Positions 46,655 to 58,548 of a stretch of 64,000 bases of DNA are shown here, piece by piece. This DNA comes from Nepenthes gracilis (Eukaryota > Streptophyta > Magnoliopsida > Caryophyllales > Nepenthaceae). The position numbers and the translations under genes were made by a program. The DNA lies in contig BSYO01000025.1 of the NCBI GenBank assembly GCA_033239525.1, positions 6,234,001-6,298,000 of the forward strand. Reading direction: 5' to 3'. The stretch's first letter is position 1, and the number at the start of each line of letters is the position of its first letter. The notes below the pieces were generated by a model. The model did not search any database. It was not told where the DNA came from and saw only the letters and a list, made by a program, of their open reading frames with translations.

Positions 46655-46870
46655 ATCTGCTGCATCCCAGGTCCTTGGTTGTCGTACGGATTATGGAGTC
46701 TTTGGATTCATCGTCGTCTGACAGGATCACGAGCAGGTTCGGTCTCCGTCACTGTGAACCTTGAACTTACATAACACAAACTACAAATAGGAGGTTAGAG
46801 GTCGGTGGGATTTCTCCCACCGAAAATACTCCGACCCTCAAGTCAGTGACTTCTCGCAATGAACGAAAAA
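46655..46870 (+). other. Gypsy-like conserved block, copy 2
   Basis: Collinear with 4070-4330 (see there): CCCAGGTCCTTGG, CATAACACAAACTACAAATAG, GAGGTTAGAGGTCGGTGGGA and a CTCGCAATGAACG-like block. Upstream contexts differ, so homology begins at about 46655. Confidence 0.55.
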
Positions 46871-48312
46871 GGGGTGCACGCTTAGAGGTACGTAGAAATA
46901 TGCTGAGTGTGCGGTGAGGAGTGTGTGGAGGCAACGTATGGGACTCGATGGGTGTTTTGTGGGAGACCGGGCTCCCTGGTTGCGCCGCAACGGGTGGCTC
47001 ACTTTGGTAGCCTTAGAGAGGATGTAGAATATTGGCGCTGAACGTAAGTCTGAGAGCAAGAACTCGAGGAGTATTGTCTCAAAGCCTAGGCTCATATTAG
47101 CAATCAGGGATCGGATCCCCCTCCCTGTAGAAGGAGAGGGCATTTATAGGCTCCATGGTGTGGAGCTTTGGGCCCGAGAATCCTTCTTGTGGTGGTAGCT
47201 GATGGTGCCAGCTGTCGCCTTGTGGTGGTAAGGAGACCGTCCTGCGTCGCTGGCCACGCTAGGTCTACTTCTTACGTGAGGATTGGCTAGCCAGTTGCAG
47301 GAAGCGGTGTGAGGCTCGGCTGGCAGAGTTGACCTTCCCCCATTGGCTTGCTCCTTCTGTGCTGCGCCTACCACCTGCAGCCGTATTAATGAGCTACAGG
47401 AGGCACCAATTGATTGCAGGTATTGGGCTGCTATGTAGACCGTTTTGAGTTTTGGGCTTAGCTGGTTGTCTGGACCGCTACTACCTAAATTGGGCCTTGT
47501 GATCTTTAGGCCTTGCCAATACCGGACCCAACACTAGCCCTCTATGCCTAGGCCGACTTATAGTCAAGGCCTGGCATGTCCATTTGGGTCCAACTGGCCA
47601 CTGCATGTCCTTCCTCGAGATGTGCTAGATCTTGTCCTCTTCTGGTGTCACGCCTTTCCCTAGCAATCCCGCAGGCTTTTTAGATGCCGCAAAGATTTGG
47701 TGCTTTGAAAGGAAGAGTTTGCACGCAAGAGTTTACACCTGTATCGAGGATTTTCCTGCTTTATGAATGACGGCTACCGGGCCGTGCGCCTGGCTAAGTG
47801 TGGATGGGGTGTTGGCTCGTCCATAAATAGGGGAGTTTCCTAATTGGAGAGATCCATGCCTTAGCCAATTTTTGGAGGAGTGATGCGATGCCCTTGCCTT
47901 GTCCTGCTCCCAGTGGGAATCCGTGAAGGAATCGGATGGACTTGTTGGAGACCCGGAGCTTCTGTTGAAGACTGTCTTCATGCTCTAATCACAGGTGCTT
48001 CCTCATGCTAACAAGGGTAGTTTAGCCACTCTAACGCCATTATTTGCCTTCCTCGCGATTGGCACAACCCCCAGTGTACAGGAGGGTCCTTGCGGAGCTA
48101 TCGCGGGGTACTTTGTCCTCGGGATAGCACGTCGCTGACGGCCTCGACTGCGCTTGGTGGATCATATATGCCATCAGAGAGGAGGTTGAAAGTGGGGTCC
48201 CTACAAGGGGAGTGCAGGCTAGCCGCGTCCCCGCCAATACTGCTGCTATGGGTGTTGGTTTTGTTGTCGTTGCAGTTAACATTGGGTGAATCTTCAGTGT
48301 CTGGACAGCATA
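46871..48312 (+). other. LTR-like non-coding DNA
   Basis: No coding domain is recognised. A TATA-like CATAAATAGG lies near 47821-47830 and another, CATATAAAAAGAGG, near 48309-48322, both in contexts typical of LTR promoters. The open frames (101-147 codons) overlap on opposite strands and lack domains. Confidence 0.4.
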
Positions 48313-49745
48313 TAAAAAGAGGGAGAGGAGTGTGTGAGTACTGTCTTTCTTTTCAGTTGTGGCTCGAATATGGCTCCGGTGCTGATATGATACCTGACGA
48401 TGCTGATCCGCTGCATTCCCTGGTTCTTCAGATGTTTTATTTGACAATGCGGGGCGGATGATCCATACGGTCGTAGCTCCCAAGCTGCTGTTGTGGCTTG
48501 TTTAGGTCCTTGCTGTGATTAGATTATGCATCGGGGGGGCCTGGAACCGTGTGCTAGATTCACTGTGGTGTTTTGTGAAGAATGGCATGATGGTCCATGA
48601 TGCTGGCAGTGGAATCTTGCTGCTGATTTGGTTAGCTGGTCTTCCGGTAGGAGAGCATTGGTTGGAGTAACTTAGCTAATGCTGTAGCAGTGTTTTCTGG
48701 GTAAATGCTTGGTGCTGATGTTGGTTAACCCGGTAGTGGCATGAGAAGGTGTTCTGCTGAAGTTTAAGTCAAGGAGCTGATTTATGCCTTGCTGGTTCAG
48801 GGTGTTTTGTGTAGAACTGTTAGGACTTGCTAGTTTCAAACCCAGCCAGTTGTCTGTGATGCTGGGATGTGCAGATGCTACTGGAAACTTTTGCTGGTGT
48901 TGGGGCTGGGCTTTGCTGCAGTTGCCTAATGCTTTGTCGCTGTTGGAATTTATGTTGGATGGATTGCTTAGTATGCTGCAGATGGTTTGATGAACAATGC
49001 TGTTGGCAAGTTGTTGCAGCTCTTTCCTTAATGCCTACTTGGTGATGCCGAGGTGGGTAAATGAATGTTGTGATTCATATTGTGGAAGCCTCCATCATCA
49101 GAGCTGAATGAGCCTCATTAGGCTGCTGCTGCTGGAATTGCTAAAGACGCTCTAGCAGCCATGATGTAGCTATTGCTTTTGACTACACAGATGGATTTAA
49201 ACGACAGCTGCAGTCAAGTTTTGTGTAGAAGCTGGTTCATCCGCTGTGAACCCGTGGCTGAGTGGATGTGCTCTGTATGCAGATTCTGCTATCAAATTTG
49301 TTATTGTTGTTCTCTACTGATGCAGATGATGGAGTGGAATCGTAGCTGAAGGATATCTGCAAGGGATCCTTGCCTTTGCTGTAGGTGGTGCGGCTGGTGT
49401 GACTAGGTGCTGATATGCTGGTTGCTGGAATCAAGTGTTTTACTGGGAGCAGTTGCTGGTCCTGGGCGAAAGGACCTAGGTGTTGTTCATAGCTACTGCT
49501 GTTGTAGTGGGTGGAATTTGTAGAGTTTTTTATGTTGGGACGGGATACATAAGATCGTTTTAGGTGATGCTCATCTAGGTGTTGTTTTTTCAGTTTTCTT
49601 TCACTCGGTTCATGATTTTGTTCATGGTGGTGCTCGGGGTATGCCCTAGCTCGTTATTTTAATTCTAAGTTGGCAAAACACTTAGAATTAGAATATCGTT
49701 TTCTAATTTTTATTTATTTTAATTTAATTTACTTACCAAAAAAAA
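48313..49745 (+). mobile_element. LINE 3' fragment
   Basis: The 3' end is clear: GCTCGGGGTATGCCCTAG at about 49633-49650, then a hairpin CTAAGT 49665-49670 with ACTTAG 49680-49685, then TTTACTTACC plus poly(A). Upstream is the TGCTG-rich UTR typical of the family, from at least 48470. The left boundary is tentative, based on an imperfect 14-bp match GTCTG(GA/AC)CAGCATA at 48299-48312 and 49746-49759. No ORF1 or ORF2 is recognised. Confidence 0.65.
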
Positions 49746-49759
49746 GTCTGACCAGCATA

Positions 49760-50215
49760 GGCAGCTCTGATGCTTGGACTGACCGGGGCTTTGGTGACAG
49801 AGCCAAAGTGATCTGATGTAGATCCTGTTCCTCGATAAGGCTTCAAGTATCTAGGGCCGATATTCCAGGCTTTATGCTCCATGTTGTATATTTTCCTTTT
49901 TTGTACTTTTGTTGTCACAAGTTTTGTACTTGTAAAGGAACTTTGATTAATAAAAGTAGTAGCCGTTGCCTTTATCCTTCTTTCTTGTCGCATGAATCTT
50001 CTTCTTTTTATCGCTTAGCACATTACATCTCAGGGGCTGTTGGACCCTTTTGATGTCGTACGTGCTAACCTGTGCGTTCGAGCATTCCCAATTACTTGCG
50101 ATCTATTCCGCCTGCGCAGTCCCTCGAGTCCCCATGTAGACCGTTGATGGGAGGACACAACGGAAAAGATCGGCGACCGTCTGTCACCATAGGAGATCAA
50201 ACGCCGCTAGCAGAC
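49760..50215 (+). other. LTR-like 3' segment, no gene
   Basis: It contains TTTTGTACTTG and AATAAAAGTAG near 49935-49960, which look like the polyadenylation part of an LTR. Then comes GC-rich sequence leading to the LINE insertion site. No coding domain is recognised. Confidence 0.4.
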
Positions 50216-50965
50216 GTCACATCCCTATGGACGGATGCGTTTTAGTGAGAGATTCTCTCACTTCTCTCTAGGTATTCAAATTCGAATCTGCCGCTCTCCC
50301 GGCTCTGGCGGCGGCTACGCCGGCCATTGTCGGCCTCCTGGATGTTCCTTCGGGCCCTCTCCAGGCCTCGGATCCTCTCTCGCCCCCCTTCCCTCCCGAT
50401 GGGCTAATAGTTTCGTCCTCGTCGAAGGAGCTTTCTCCCGAACACTCCTCTTTCCAGAGTCGTGCTCTCTGTTTGGATCCTTCTCCCACCACCTTCCCTC
50501 CTCTGTGCGAAGACTCTCAGCTCCCATCCTCTGGGCCCGATGCTGAATTCTTGGCCAAAGCTTGGGCTGTGGGTGGCGTTCATTGCAACTCACCATTATC
50601 GGATGCCCCATCTTGCTCTCCACATGTTGGTTCCGTCGCCCCATGCGATCGCCCATTTTGATCGGGTTCTCTGGTTGCTCACACTCATGATTCGGCGTCG
50701 GTGCCCTACCATTCGGCCTCCACTATTAAGCCTGCATTTTCGGATCCGCTTCCTGGGTCGGTGAAGGTCTTCCCAGACTCTTCCCATCTGTTGGTTCGCC
50801 CGCAATTTTTTATTATGTCCAGACTTCAGCCAAATCCTGTCTCGAGTTGTGAAGGACAAGGGTAAGATTTCTTTTGCTCCCCTCAAATTTTTTCCTCCTT
50901 CTTCTGAGGATGGCCTCGACACCCCTTTGGCTCCCCCTGCTGAAGTCTTGTAGTAGGGTGCCGTT

Positions 50966-53050
50966 ATGTGGGGCTCCACTCTGGTGGGTTTGTTCCATGA
51001 CAAACCGCCCCATTTCCAGGCTGTGGATTCCATAACCCGAAAAATATGGGCTAGATTCGGGCTGCAACATGTTGCTGTGACCGAGAATGGCATCTTTTTC
51101 TTTAGCTTTGACTCTGACTCTCATATGAAGGCTTGCCTGGCAGAAGGCCCCTGGGAAATCAAGAGGAATTTCATTTTCCTCAAGAGATGGTCACCGAGTA
51201 TATCACTGGATTCATCATCCATGAAGTCCTTCCCTATGTGGATTTCTTTGGTCAATGTACCAATTGAATATTGGACCCCATTAGGATTAAGCTGGATAGC
51301 AAGTAGAATTGGTAAGCTAATTCAATGTGATCCTAGCACTGCTAGGATGAACCACCTGCATCATGCCAGAATTTGTATTGAGGTGGGTAGGGACGACCCT
51401 CTTCCTGAAAAAAATTGGCTCTTGACTGGTGTTTTTGAATCTGCCAAGATTGTGGAAGTTGAGATTGTTTACTACTCTAAGCTAGCTCATCGTATTTCCC
51501 ATCATCTTAACAGCCAGAAATGGGCTTCCGAAAGTCTGCAACAGCAACCAAATTGCCCTCAGGCTCCCGCTCATGAACCTGGGAGTCATGTTGGCTTGGT
51601 GGTCCATCCATCTGATCGGATGCTGGATAATGAGGCTTTGAAGGAATCCAGCTCTGCCCATGTAATTCCCTCTTCCGGTGGAATGGGGCGTGTGCTTTGC
51701 TCTACTGTAGCTGATTCTGATTCTGAACCGGCAGAGGCTAAAGTGGGCCTTAAAGGTACTCAAGTTGAAGATGGTGATGCTTCTCACTGCCCTGTCGTTG
51801 ATGGAGGCACCTCTTATTGTGCTCCTGTGGATCCTCGGGTTTCCAAAAGTCTGCAACAGCAACCAAATTGCCCTCAGGCCCCCGCTCATGAACCTGGGAG
51901 TCAGGTTGGCTTGGTGGTCCATCCATCTGATCGAATGCTGGATGCTGAGGCTCTGAAGGAATCCAGCTCTGCCCATGTAATTCCCTCTTCCTGTGGAATG
52001 GGGCGTGTGCTTTGCTCTACTGCAGCTGATTCTGATTCTGTGCCGACAGAGGCTGAAGTGGGCCTTAAAGGTACTCAAGTTGAAGATGGTGATGCTTCTC
52101 ACTGCCCTGTTGTTGATCGTGGCACCTCTTATTGTGCTCCTGTGGATCCTGGGGGGGCTCATCAAAATCTGGATTATCCGTAATGTGATGTGGATCAGCA
52201 TGAAGGGTTTCCAGCAGGGGCTCCTTCTACTGAGCATTGCCTTGATTGTGTGGTCGATGTTTCTACCCCTGATTCAATTGCTAGGATCTCCCGCAAGTAC
52301 TCTTTGGTTGATTCTGGACATATAGTCCCTATCAATGTGAGCCCAGGGGATTTACTGATAGGTGAACAGTTTGGCAAGGATCAGGTGGGCTTTCAGGTCG
52401 ATCTGAACTCAGCATCTTCGGCTAGCTGCTTGGCTGCGGACCCCAAGGCCATAGTGGTAGATCAAATGCATTCCCTTGAATGCTGCCCTGCTATTGAATC
52501 TGCCCAGTCTCATGTGGATTCAACTGCAGGTGAAATTGGATCTGATCCTCTATCCCGTGCCATCCGGATGTTGATTAAGGAAAAAGCTTTTCACCTTACT
52601 CTAAATACCCTTGCCCCGAATCATAGAAATGTGGCCCTTCTCTTTTTAGATAAATGTTGGTGTAATTTATCTGATCAAACTAGGCATGAGTTCGAATCAT
52701 CCTTTCCACGTGATGGGGCAACGCTCACTAGCTCTGTGGGTGTTCCTTTTGAAGCCCTTAAATGTTCAGCGCTTGCACATCCTCACATTGACTCTTTAAT
52801 TTCAGAAGAGAAGCAGATTATTTTTGAGTTTCTGAATTCCTTACTGAACCTGTTATCGGTCTCCCAACTCGACCAATATAGGAATTTTAATGAATTAGTG
52901 GTGAGTCTCCAGACCTTCCGACCTAAAAATATGGTTGAACGTCGTGATCAAATCCCCACTATGCATGATGGTTGTTGGAGCTAAGCCACTACAAAGAGGC
53001 GACAGAAAAAAGCCTCTAAGATACCTAAGAGCTCTCCAGGCTCGAGCTGA
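50966..53050 (+). pseudogene. LINE ORF1 (DUF4283) with shared C-terminal region, two in-frame stops
   Basis: One register runs from MWGSTLVGLF to the stop TGA at 53048-53050, 694 codons. It is broken only by TAA at 52181-52183 and 52982-52984. Two TAG codons lie just upstream (about 50951-50956), and the same protein continues 5' of them toward 50290. DUF4283 covers the first 165 residues (FFSFDSDSHMKACLAEGPWE, FLKRWSPS, FPMWISLVNVPIEYWTPLGL). A low-complexity linker contains a 105-residue tandem duplication. The C-terminal part has SIARISRKYSLVDS, an IDSLISEEKQIIFEF segment and a RRQKKASKIPKSSPGSS tail. No CCHC knuckle is visible. The layout matches the copy at 33198-35409. Confidence 0.9.
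51531..52160 (+). repeat. 315-bp in-frame tandem duplication in ORF1
   Basis: The segment from AAAGTCTGCAACAGCAACC recurs exactly 315 bp later (51531 and 51846), with few substitutions over the copy. Each copy encodes 105 residues starting SLQQQPNCPQAPAHEPG. The other ORF1 copies in the window lack this duplication. Confidence 0.93.
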
Positions 53051-54503
53051 TTGAATCTTTCTATTGTCTGCTTGAGAGTGCGGGCAGGCGTGAGTGTAGG
53101 GTCTTCACTCCATTGTTACTGCTTCTTGTTAGTGCCCTGTTGAGATGTGTTGGGGTTCTGACCTGGTCAGCTATTCGATTGCTACTGGAGCGGGCCGGCT
53201 CATCAGGACTTTATATATTGATACTGGATGCATGTTTTGTTGCTGCAAATTTGGGAGCTGCTGGGTTTCAGTTGATCTCTAGTCCTGGAGTAATTTAACT
53301 GCTGTTGCCTTCGGTTTAGGTTTCTATGCTCTCTCTGCAGGGTATTGATGCAGTATATGGATCTCGGCTGCTGGTTTCTTTCTGTTTCTTGTGTAGAATG
53401 GAAATTTCCTGGTCCCAGGCTATTTGCTGTTGCCCCTGGTGGTAGGCCTCCTCAGTTTGGGACCTTCTGTTTTCGGCGTCTGATGGCAAACTAAATGGCT
53501 TGCTGTTTCGGCCTTTCCTGGTAAGCTGTGATCCTTTGTTGAGGGGCAGATACCGAATTGGATGCATCCTCCATTTATTTAGACATCGTAGCTGTGTTCC
53601 TGAGGGTGCAGGTCCCCTGCCTATCCTCATGCTGGCTGAGCTGTGATGGATAATTTCATAGTTGAGGGAGTAGCTGCCGGTTGGTGGCATCCTCCATATG
53701 TGAAGAATAGGAATGAGCTGCGATATAGAGGTAGCTGATTCCATGCCTGACTCAGATGCATTTGAGGCGAAGGATGGCGTTGCATGCTTCCGCCTGCTGG
53801 TCTGTGCTGCGAGGGATGGTTTGTTTGACATGTTTGGCTGATTAGCTGTGTCTGCAAATCTCAACACTAATTGGTGCTCTCTTCCTGAGGAGCTGTGCTG
53901 TGCTGAAATTTGACTGGCGGTGAAGCTGGCTGAGACACCTCCCTCTTGCATTCTGTGGTGTGCTAGGCTGGTTGCTGAAGATTGTTGCAGCTGGCCAATA
54001 ATCTGGCTTGTTATGCTGCTCTTGACGACAACAGCAGAGATGCTGATGGTTGATTTGTGCTGTTGTAGGCAGCTGCAGATGGGTGATTGGCAGCTGGTGC
54101 AAGTGCCCACTGCCAGGCTAGTATGCTGGGCTTCAGCAAATGCTGATTTCTTGTTACTGATGATGCAGGCCACCACTCTGGTTTGGATAATGTTAGGTTT
54201 CAGTTGCGGGATGCAGCCATCCGATTTGCTGAGTTGCTTCAGTCGATTTGGGAGCAGCTGATTATGAGTCTGCTCCTGTGTTATATTAGACAGATTTTAT
54301 ATTTTGTCGTTTCTGTTGAACGTTGTCCTCCTAGAAGTTTTTTATGTAGTATCTGATGTACCAGTTGCTCAGGGTATGCCCTAACATTTTATGTTTTAAC
54401 TTCAAGTCAAAATACTTGGAGCTAAAACATAGATTTTGTAACTTTTTTTCCTTTAATCCAAAATACTTACTTACCAAAAAAAAGTCACATCCCTATGGAC
54501 GGA

Positions 54504-54930
54504 GTCAAAAGCGAGGGCATTGAGGCTTGCCGGTGCCAACATCTAGGCTTGGGACTGCATTTTGGCTCTTTAGGAGGAGTTCGAGCAACTTCGAGCACAC
54601 TCTGGAGAGGAATGCGTGCGATTGGAGGCTGAGTTGAGGTCAAGGTTCAGGTTGGAGTAGGTGGCTCCTGCACTGGAAAGGAGGTTCAAAGTTGGTATCT
54701 GTCTCAGTTGGAAGATAGTTACACTGGAGGAGCCAAACTTCTGCATCGACATCCTGGACTCTTGAAACTCAAGCACCCTGACTTATGCGGATCTGATGGA
54801 GTACACGGCTTTGGATCCTTTTGGGCTTGGTGTGGGCAGCTAGTTGTACCTTGCGGCAGTGGGCTGCCTCTTATTGTAAAAAGAGTTTATTAGTGGATTA
54901 CATAATAAAACTTTTTACTTAGCCGTGCGG
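54504..54930 (+). pseudogene. Gag-like coiled-coil fragment and polyadenylation region
   Basis: Downstream of the LINE, a plus-strand frame reads LEEFEQLRAHSGEECVRLEA-type heptads near 54570-54640. This resembles the coiled-coil tail of the gypsy-type gag-like protein seen again at 56880-57006 and 62257-62340. A stop and a likely polyadenylation context (AATAAAAC near 54905) follow. Its upstream part would lie before 50215 but is not recognisable. It is a short decayed remnant. Confidence 0.45.
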
Positions 54931-55293
54931 TTTATTTACTGCTGTTTGTTGTGCTAGAATGGTTAATTTTTCCTTTTGGAGCGTGCCTTGGAAGCCTTGC
55001 CATCGCCAGTCCCGACAGTCAGAATCCCCGCATTAAATGCAAGTGCGACAACCGGAATTTCGGCCGGAGGCTGAGGTGATGGTCATCTGCAATCTGGCAG
55101 GATTCATGATTGGCTATTGTTTGGAACTCATGGCACATCTGCTGAATGGACACGTGGCCTAGCCATCAGGCAAAATGCCGATTGAGTTTCCTATGCAATG
55201 GCACCCTATTGCCTATTTAAGCAGTGCCTTGACAAATTCCATTCTTCACACTTCCTTGCACTAAGAGCCTCCGATATTTCCTTGAGAGAAAAA
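54931..55293 (+). other. LTR-like promoter region
   Basis: This is non-coding DNA ending in a promoter-like stretch: CTATTTAAGC at 55210-55219, then TTCACACTTCC and a leader to the ATG at 55294. It probably belongs to the LTR or leader of the element encoding the next pseudogene. Confidence 0.45.
55210..55219 (+). promoter_or_regulatory. TATA-like box
   Basis: CTATTTAAGC lies about 80 bp before the ATG of the gag-like frame, in GCCTATTTAAGCAGTGCC. Confidence 0.4.
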
Positions 55294-57006
55294 GATGGCG
55301 AAGAAGAGTTCTCCCTCCTCCTCCTCCTAAGTTTCTTGTACTATTCACCATGGGTAAACAATACTGGGTCTGTCCTGACGATGAGTGCCATTGCTGCACT
55401 AATAATGGACTACGACATCTCCAGTGGTATGGCCTACTGTGCCCCTGGCTTAACCGGTAGGGCCAATGCCCCTCCAAAGGGCTTTATTTCCTTTTATGAG
55501 CACCATCTAAAGGGAGGGCTTTGCTACCCTATGCCATGCAATCTGTATGTACTCACGAGGCATTGGGTGTCCCTATCGCGAGGCTCGGCCCTAATGTCAT
55601 TTGCTATTTCGTTACTTTGTGCGTCTTCACCCATCTTCAGTCTTGTGTGTTTAATGCAAACATGGTGAAGGTGATCTTCCACTTCACAGAGCCCGAGGAT
55701 TAGATCTCGATGTCTCCTCGAACCGGCTTCCATTTTCGAGGGACCAATCCTGACTTAGTGAAGAACTGGAAGAATCATTTTCTCTTCTTATAGGAACCCT
55801 CGTATTCAGAGCTCTCCAGCAAGTGGGGTCCAATCCCGAGGCTCTTTCGCAGGGATGTGGCCACTGAGGAGGTGAGTGAGGCGGTGAAACTAGTTGTTGT
55901 CATCCACTCAGAGATGAGGACGTTTCTGTCCAAGGCCATTACTTGACCTCCCATGCCTTTGTCGCCGCTAAGTGCGATCTGGAGTCTAGCTAGGCAATCG
56001 CTGGCCCAGAGAAGAAGAGGCCTGGGGCCATCGTGCTCCAGGAACCATCAAGGGAAGGCACAGGGGAGAGTTGCTCACAGTTGGAGACTTCTTAAGATGA
56101 AGAGGCTAAGAGAAGCTGGAGGCACCTCCACCCGGAGGCTGCAGAGGCTGGCTGCGGGGACAACCGCCCGTGTCGCGTGCTCCACTCCGGAGTGGGCATT
56201 AGATACAGAGCCACAGGAGGGTGCGGCTAAGCACTCGCCGATTCTTGCCGTGGCCTTGGCTGAGTATGGTATTCCCATGGTGGAGCTTCATTCTGGAGGG
56301 AAGTCCCCAGTGGGTCCCTTCGTTGATCTGGGGCCGCAGGAGGCAGCTACTGAGGGCTTGCCAATCATGGAGATTGACGCACCAGATCCTGAGGAGGCTG
56401 AGGAGAGTGGCACTTTGGAGCCTGCGCTAGAGCTAGCAGGGACTCCAGAGCTTACTGGATCGCCTGGTAGGGCGTCTTCAGAGGTGTGCGCCTAGGAGAG
56501 TACTGTTGCTGAGGAGGAAGTTGAAGCCGGACAAGGTGCCGGTCTGTTTGGTGCTGACTTGGCCCTAGAGGCTATCGTGACAAGGATGGTTCAGGTACTG
56601 GAGCCCCAAGCATTCCCCCTTTACCTGTGGTCCCAAACGTTCCAAGCTCCGCGGAGGTCGTTGCCGAGCACCCAGAGCCCCCAAGCTTATTGGCATCAGG
56701 AGACGGCCCTTGTCGCACGGATGTGCCCTTCACTCAGGTATGATTGTCCTGGATCATACGCACTTCTGTTGACTGGAACTCTGAGAATTTCTTATGTTTC
56801 ATTTTCCCATGCATTTCCCTAGGGGATCCAACTTCCTCGACGCGGTGTTCACTCAATTGCGCGGATACTTTCACCATGTCAGGGAAGAGTCCGAGCAGGA
56901 GACAGCCCAAAGCGTGGAAGTTGAAATCGCTACGCTCAGGAAGGAAAACGATGGGCTGAGGGAGGAGAACAGGTGATTGACGCAGGAAAGCGAGCACTTG
57001 AGGGAC
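55294..57006 (+). pseudogene. Gypsy-type gag-like protein (putative plant transposon domain), decayed, LINE-split
   Basis: Starting at ATGGCGAAGAAG, the plus strand holds an amino-terminal domain. It is readable in pieces as YAMQSVCTHEALGVPIARLG then CYFVTLCVFTHL (about 55525-55640), and NPDLVKNWKNHFLFL near 55755-55790. This fits the plant putative gypsy-type transposon domain (PF04195-like), where a WK-x-(K/R/H)-(F/Y)-F motif follows the helical part. An acidic, Ala/Pro/Glu-rich linker (about 56270-56500) and a coiled coil (ATLRKENDGLREENR near 56930-56976) follow. Frameshifts and stops are frequent. The coiled coil continues at 62257 beyond the LINE. The domain assignment is from pattern only. 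Confidence 0.55.
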
Positions 57007-57930
57007 TTTTTTTTTTGGTAAGTAAGTATTTTGGATTAATGGGAGAAAACATAAGTTACAGAATCCATGTTTTATCTCCAAGTAATTTGACTTGAAAATA
57101 AAACATAACACACTAGGGCATACCCCGAGCAACTGGTACATCAGATAATACAAAAAGATTCTCCAGGAGGACACCGCTTAACAAAAACGACAAAATATGA
57201 ATTCTATCTAATGTTACACATGAACAGACTCATAATCAGTTACTCCCGAATCCACAGAAGTAACTCAGCAAATCGAAAGGCATCCGTGTCGTTTCAGCTC
57301 CCTCTGGACCACAGCTCCATTATCAATCTTCACAAAAATACAGCATCAAGGGGGATACAACCAATTCGATAGCTGCTCCCACATCGCAAGAGCACAGCAC
57401 ACCAGCAACCTGGCCATCTCAGACGCCAAAATCAGGAGCAACATACAGGGGAGGGTTTCAACCAGCAACAGGAGGAAGCCTTAAGCTGAGACCCGATGAC
57501 AGCGCATTCCGCAGCTAGGACCCAAGTGCATCCAATCGAGTATGACGGCCTGCAGCAACAAAACATGAAAACAGCATTTTCTGAAGTCCAGCATAATAGC
57601 AGGACAGTGGGCACTTGCAACTACTGCCATTCACCCATCAGCAGCTGCCGACAGCAGCACAAATCAACCACAAGGGGGAATCAGCAGCCCGGCCCCTCAC
57701 CACAATTAGGAAGTGAACAACAAGGAGCAACACGAGATAAACAACATATGCTAGCAGCACATTCAGGACCTCGAGTTCAAGGAAGGGCATAGGGCAATGC
57801 AAGCTTCCTTTCGGTCAGCAGCAGCTCACGACAGCTGCAATGATCCATTGCAATGGTAGAGCAGCCCTACCATGCAGATTATACAACCCAAACCAATAGG
57901 ATGGAAATGGAGAAGGCTTCACAGCACCGC

Positions 57931-58028
57931 CAACTTCAGGAGCTGCTGTTCATCAACAAAGTTCAGCAGCAAATCTCGCCAACTTCAGGAGCTGCTGTTC
58001 ATCAACAAAGTTCAGCAGCAAAGATTTG
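57931..58028 (-). repeat. 49-bp tandem duplication in the LINE 3' UTR
   Basis: CAACTTCAGGAGCTGCTG starts at 57931 and again at 57980, with near-identical continuation through CATCAACAAAGTTCAGCAGC in both copies. Confidence 0.9.
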
Positions 58029-58548
58029 CAGCTTACAACACTCCACCAGCAAAAAGGGACAGCAACTAAGTCACCCAAACAAGGTGAATTCAGTAGCCAT
58101 ACCCAACAACAATCAATGCAACATCAGCCCATCTGCTGTCATCAAAAAAGCGGCATTTGCTGGAGCCCAACAAATAAGTTCGCAACCAATACCACCTCAG
58201 CAAGGACATAAAGCCTACAATAGCAGTTCGGCTCCAGCAACCTGAATGCCCGGAGCACACCTAGAATGATGATACAAATCCAGCATCTTCTGCCAAGAAG
58301 GATAGAGTACCCTTCGAGTAACTCATCCAGCAGACCAGCATCGGCAAAAACAACATAATGACAGGAAAGCCATTAGCAGACCAATGGGGCACTGCCAGCT
58401 TCAACAAGGAAATCATCATGTGCATGGGGAGCCATGAGTGATCTTGGAAAAGACATGGGCATCAGCTCAATCACCTGAATAGGAACCCCGCTCTAGTTGC
58501 CAGGCCAAACACAGCAATTATTATCAGCCAATAAGAAAAGCGACAACA

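Larger units (their letters stand above)
50236..54483 (+). mobile_element. ORF1-only LINE family member, essentially full length
   Basis: The insertion is bounded by a perfect 20-bp target duplication starting GTCACATCCC (50216-50235 and 54484-54503), so both ends are certain and the insertion is relatively young. It has about 0.1 kb of leader, an N-terminal Ser/Pro-rich coding stretch, the DUF4283 part from 50966, an ORF1 stop at 53048-53050, and a 1.43-kb 3' UTR. The end is AATACTTACTTACC plus poly(A). The hairpin arms are TCAAGT 54402-54407 and ACTTGG 54414-54419. There is no endonuclease, reverse transcriptase or zf-RVT sequence at all. Confidence 0.95.

Noticed and set aside
51482..52237. 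251-codon minus-strand open frame
   Set aside because: It is antisense to the ORF1 linker and is long only because of the 315-bp duplication. The plus strand carries the homology to DUF4283 ORF1.
53316..54176. 286-codon minus-strand open frame, Ser/Gln/His-rich
   Set aside because: It lies antisense in the LINE 3' UTR. Comparable frames occur in other copies of this UTR without a shared protein sequence, and there is no domain.
55198..55668. 156-codon plus-strand frame as a membrane protein gene
   Set aside because: It is a different frame across the same region as the gag-like pieces. The overlapping frame gives the better match to a plant gypsy-type transposon domain.
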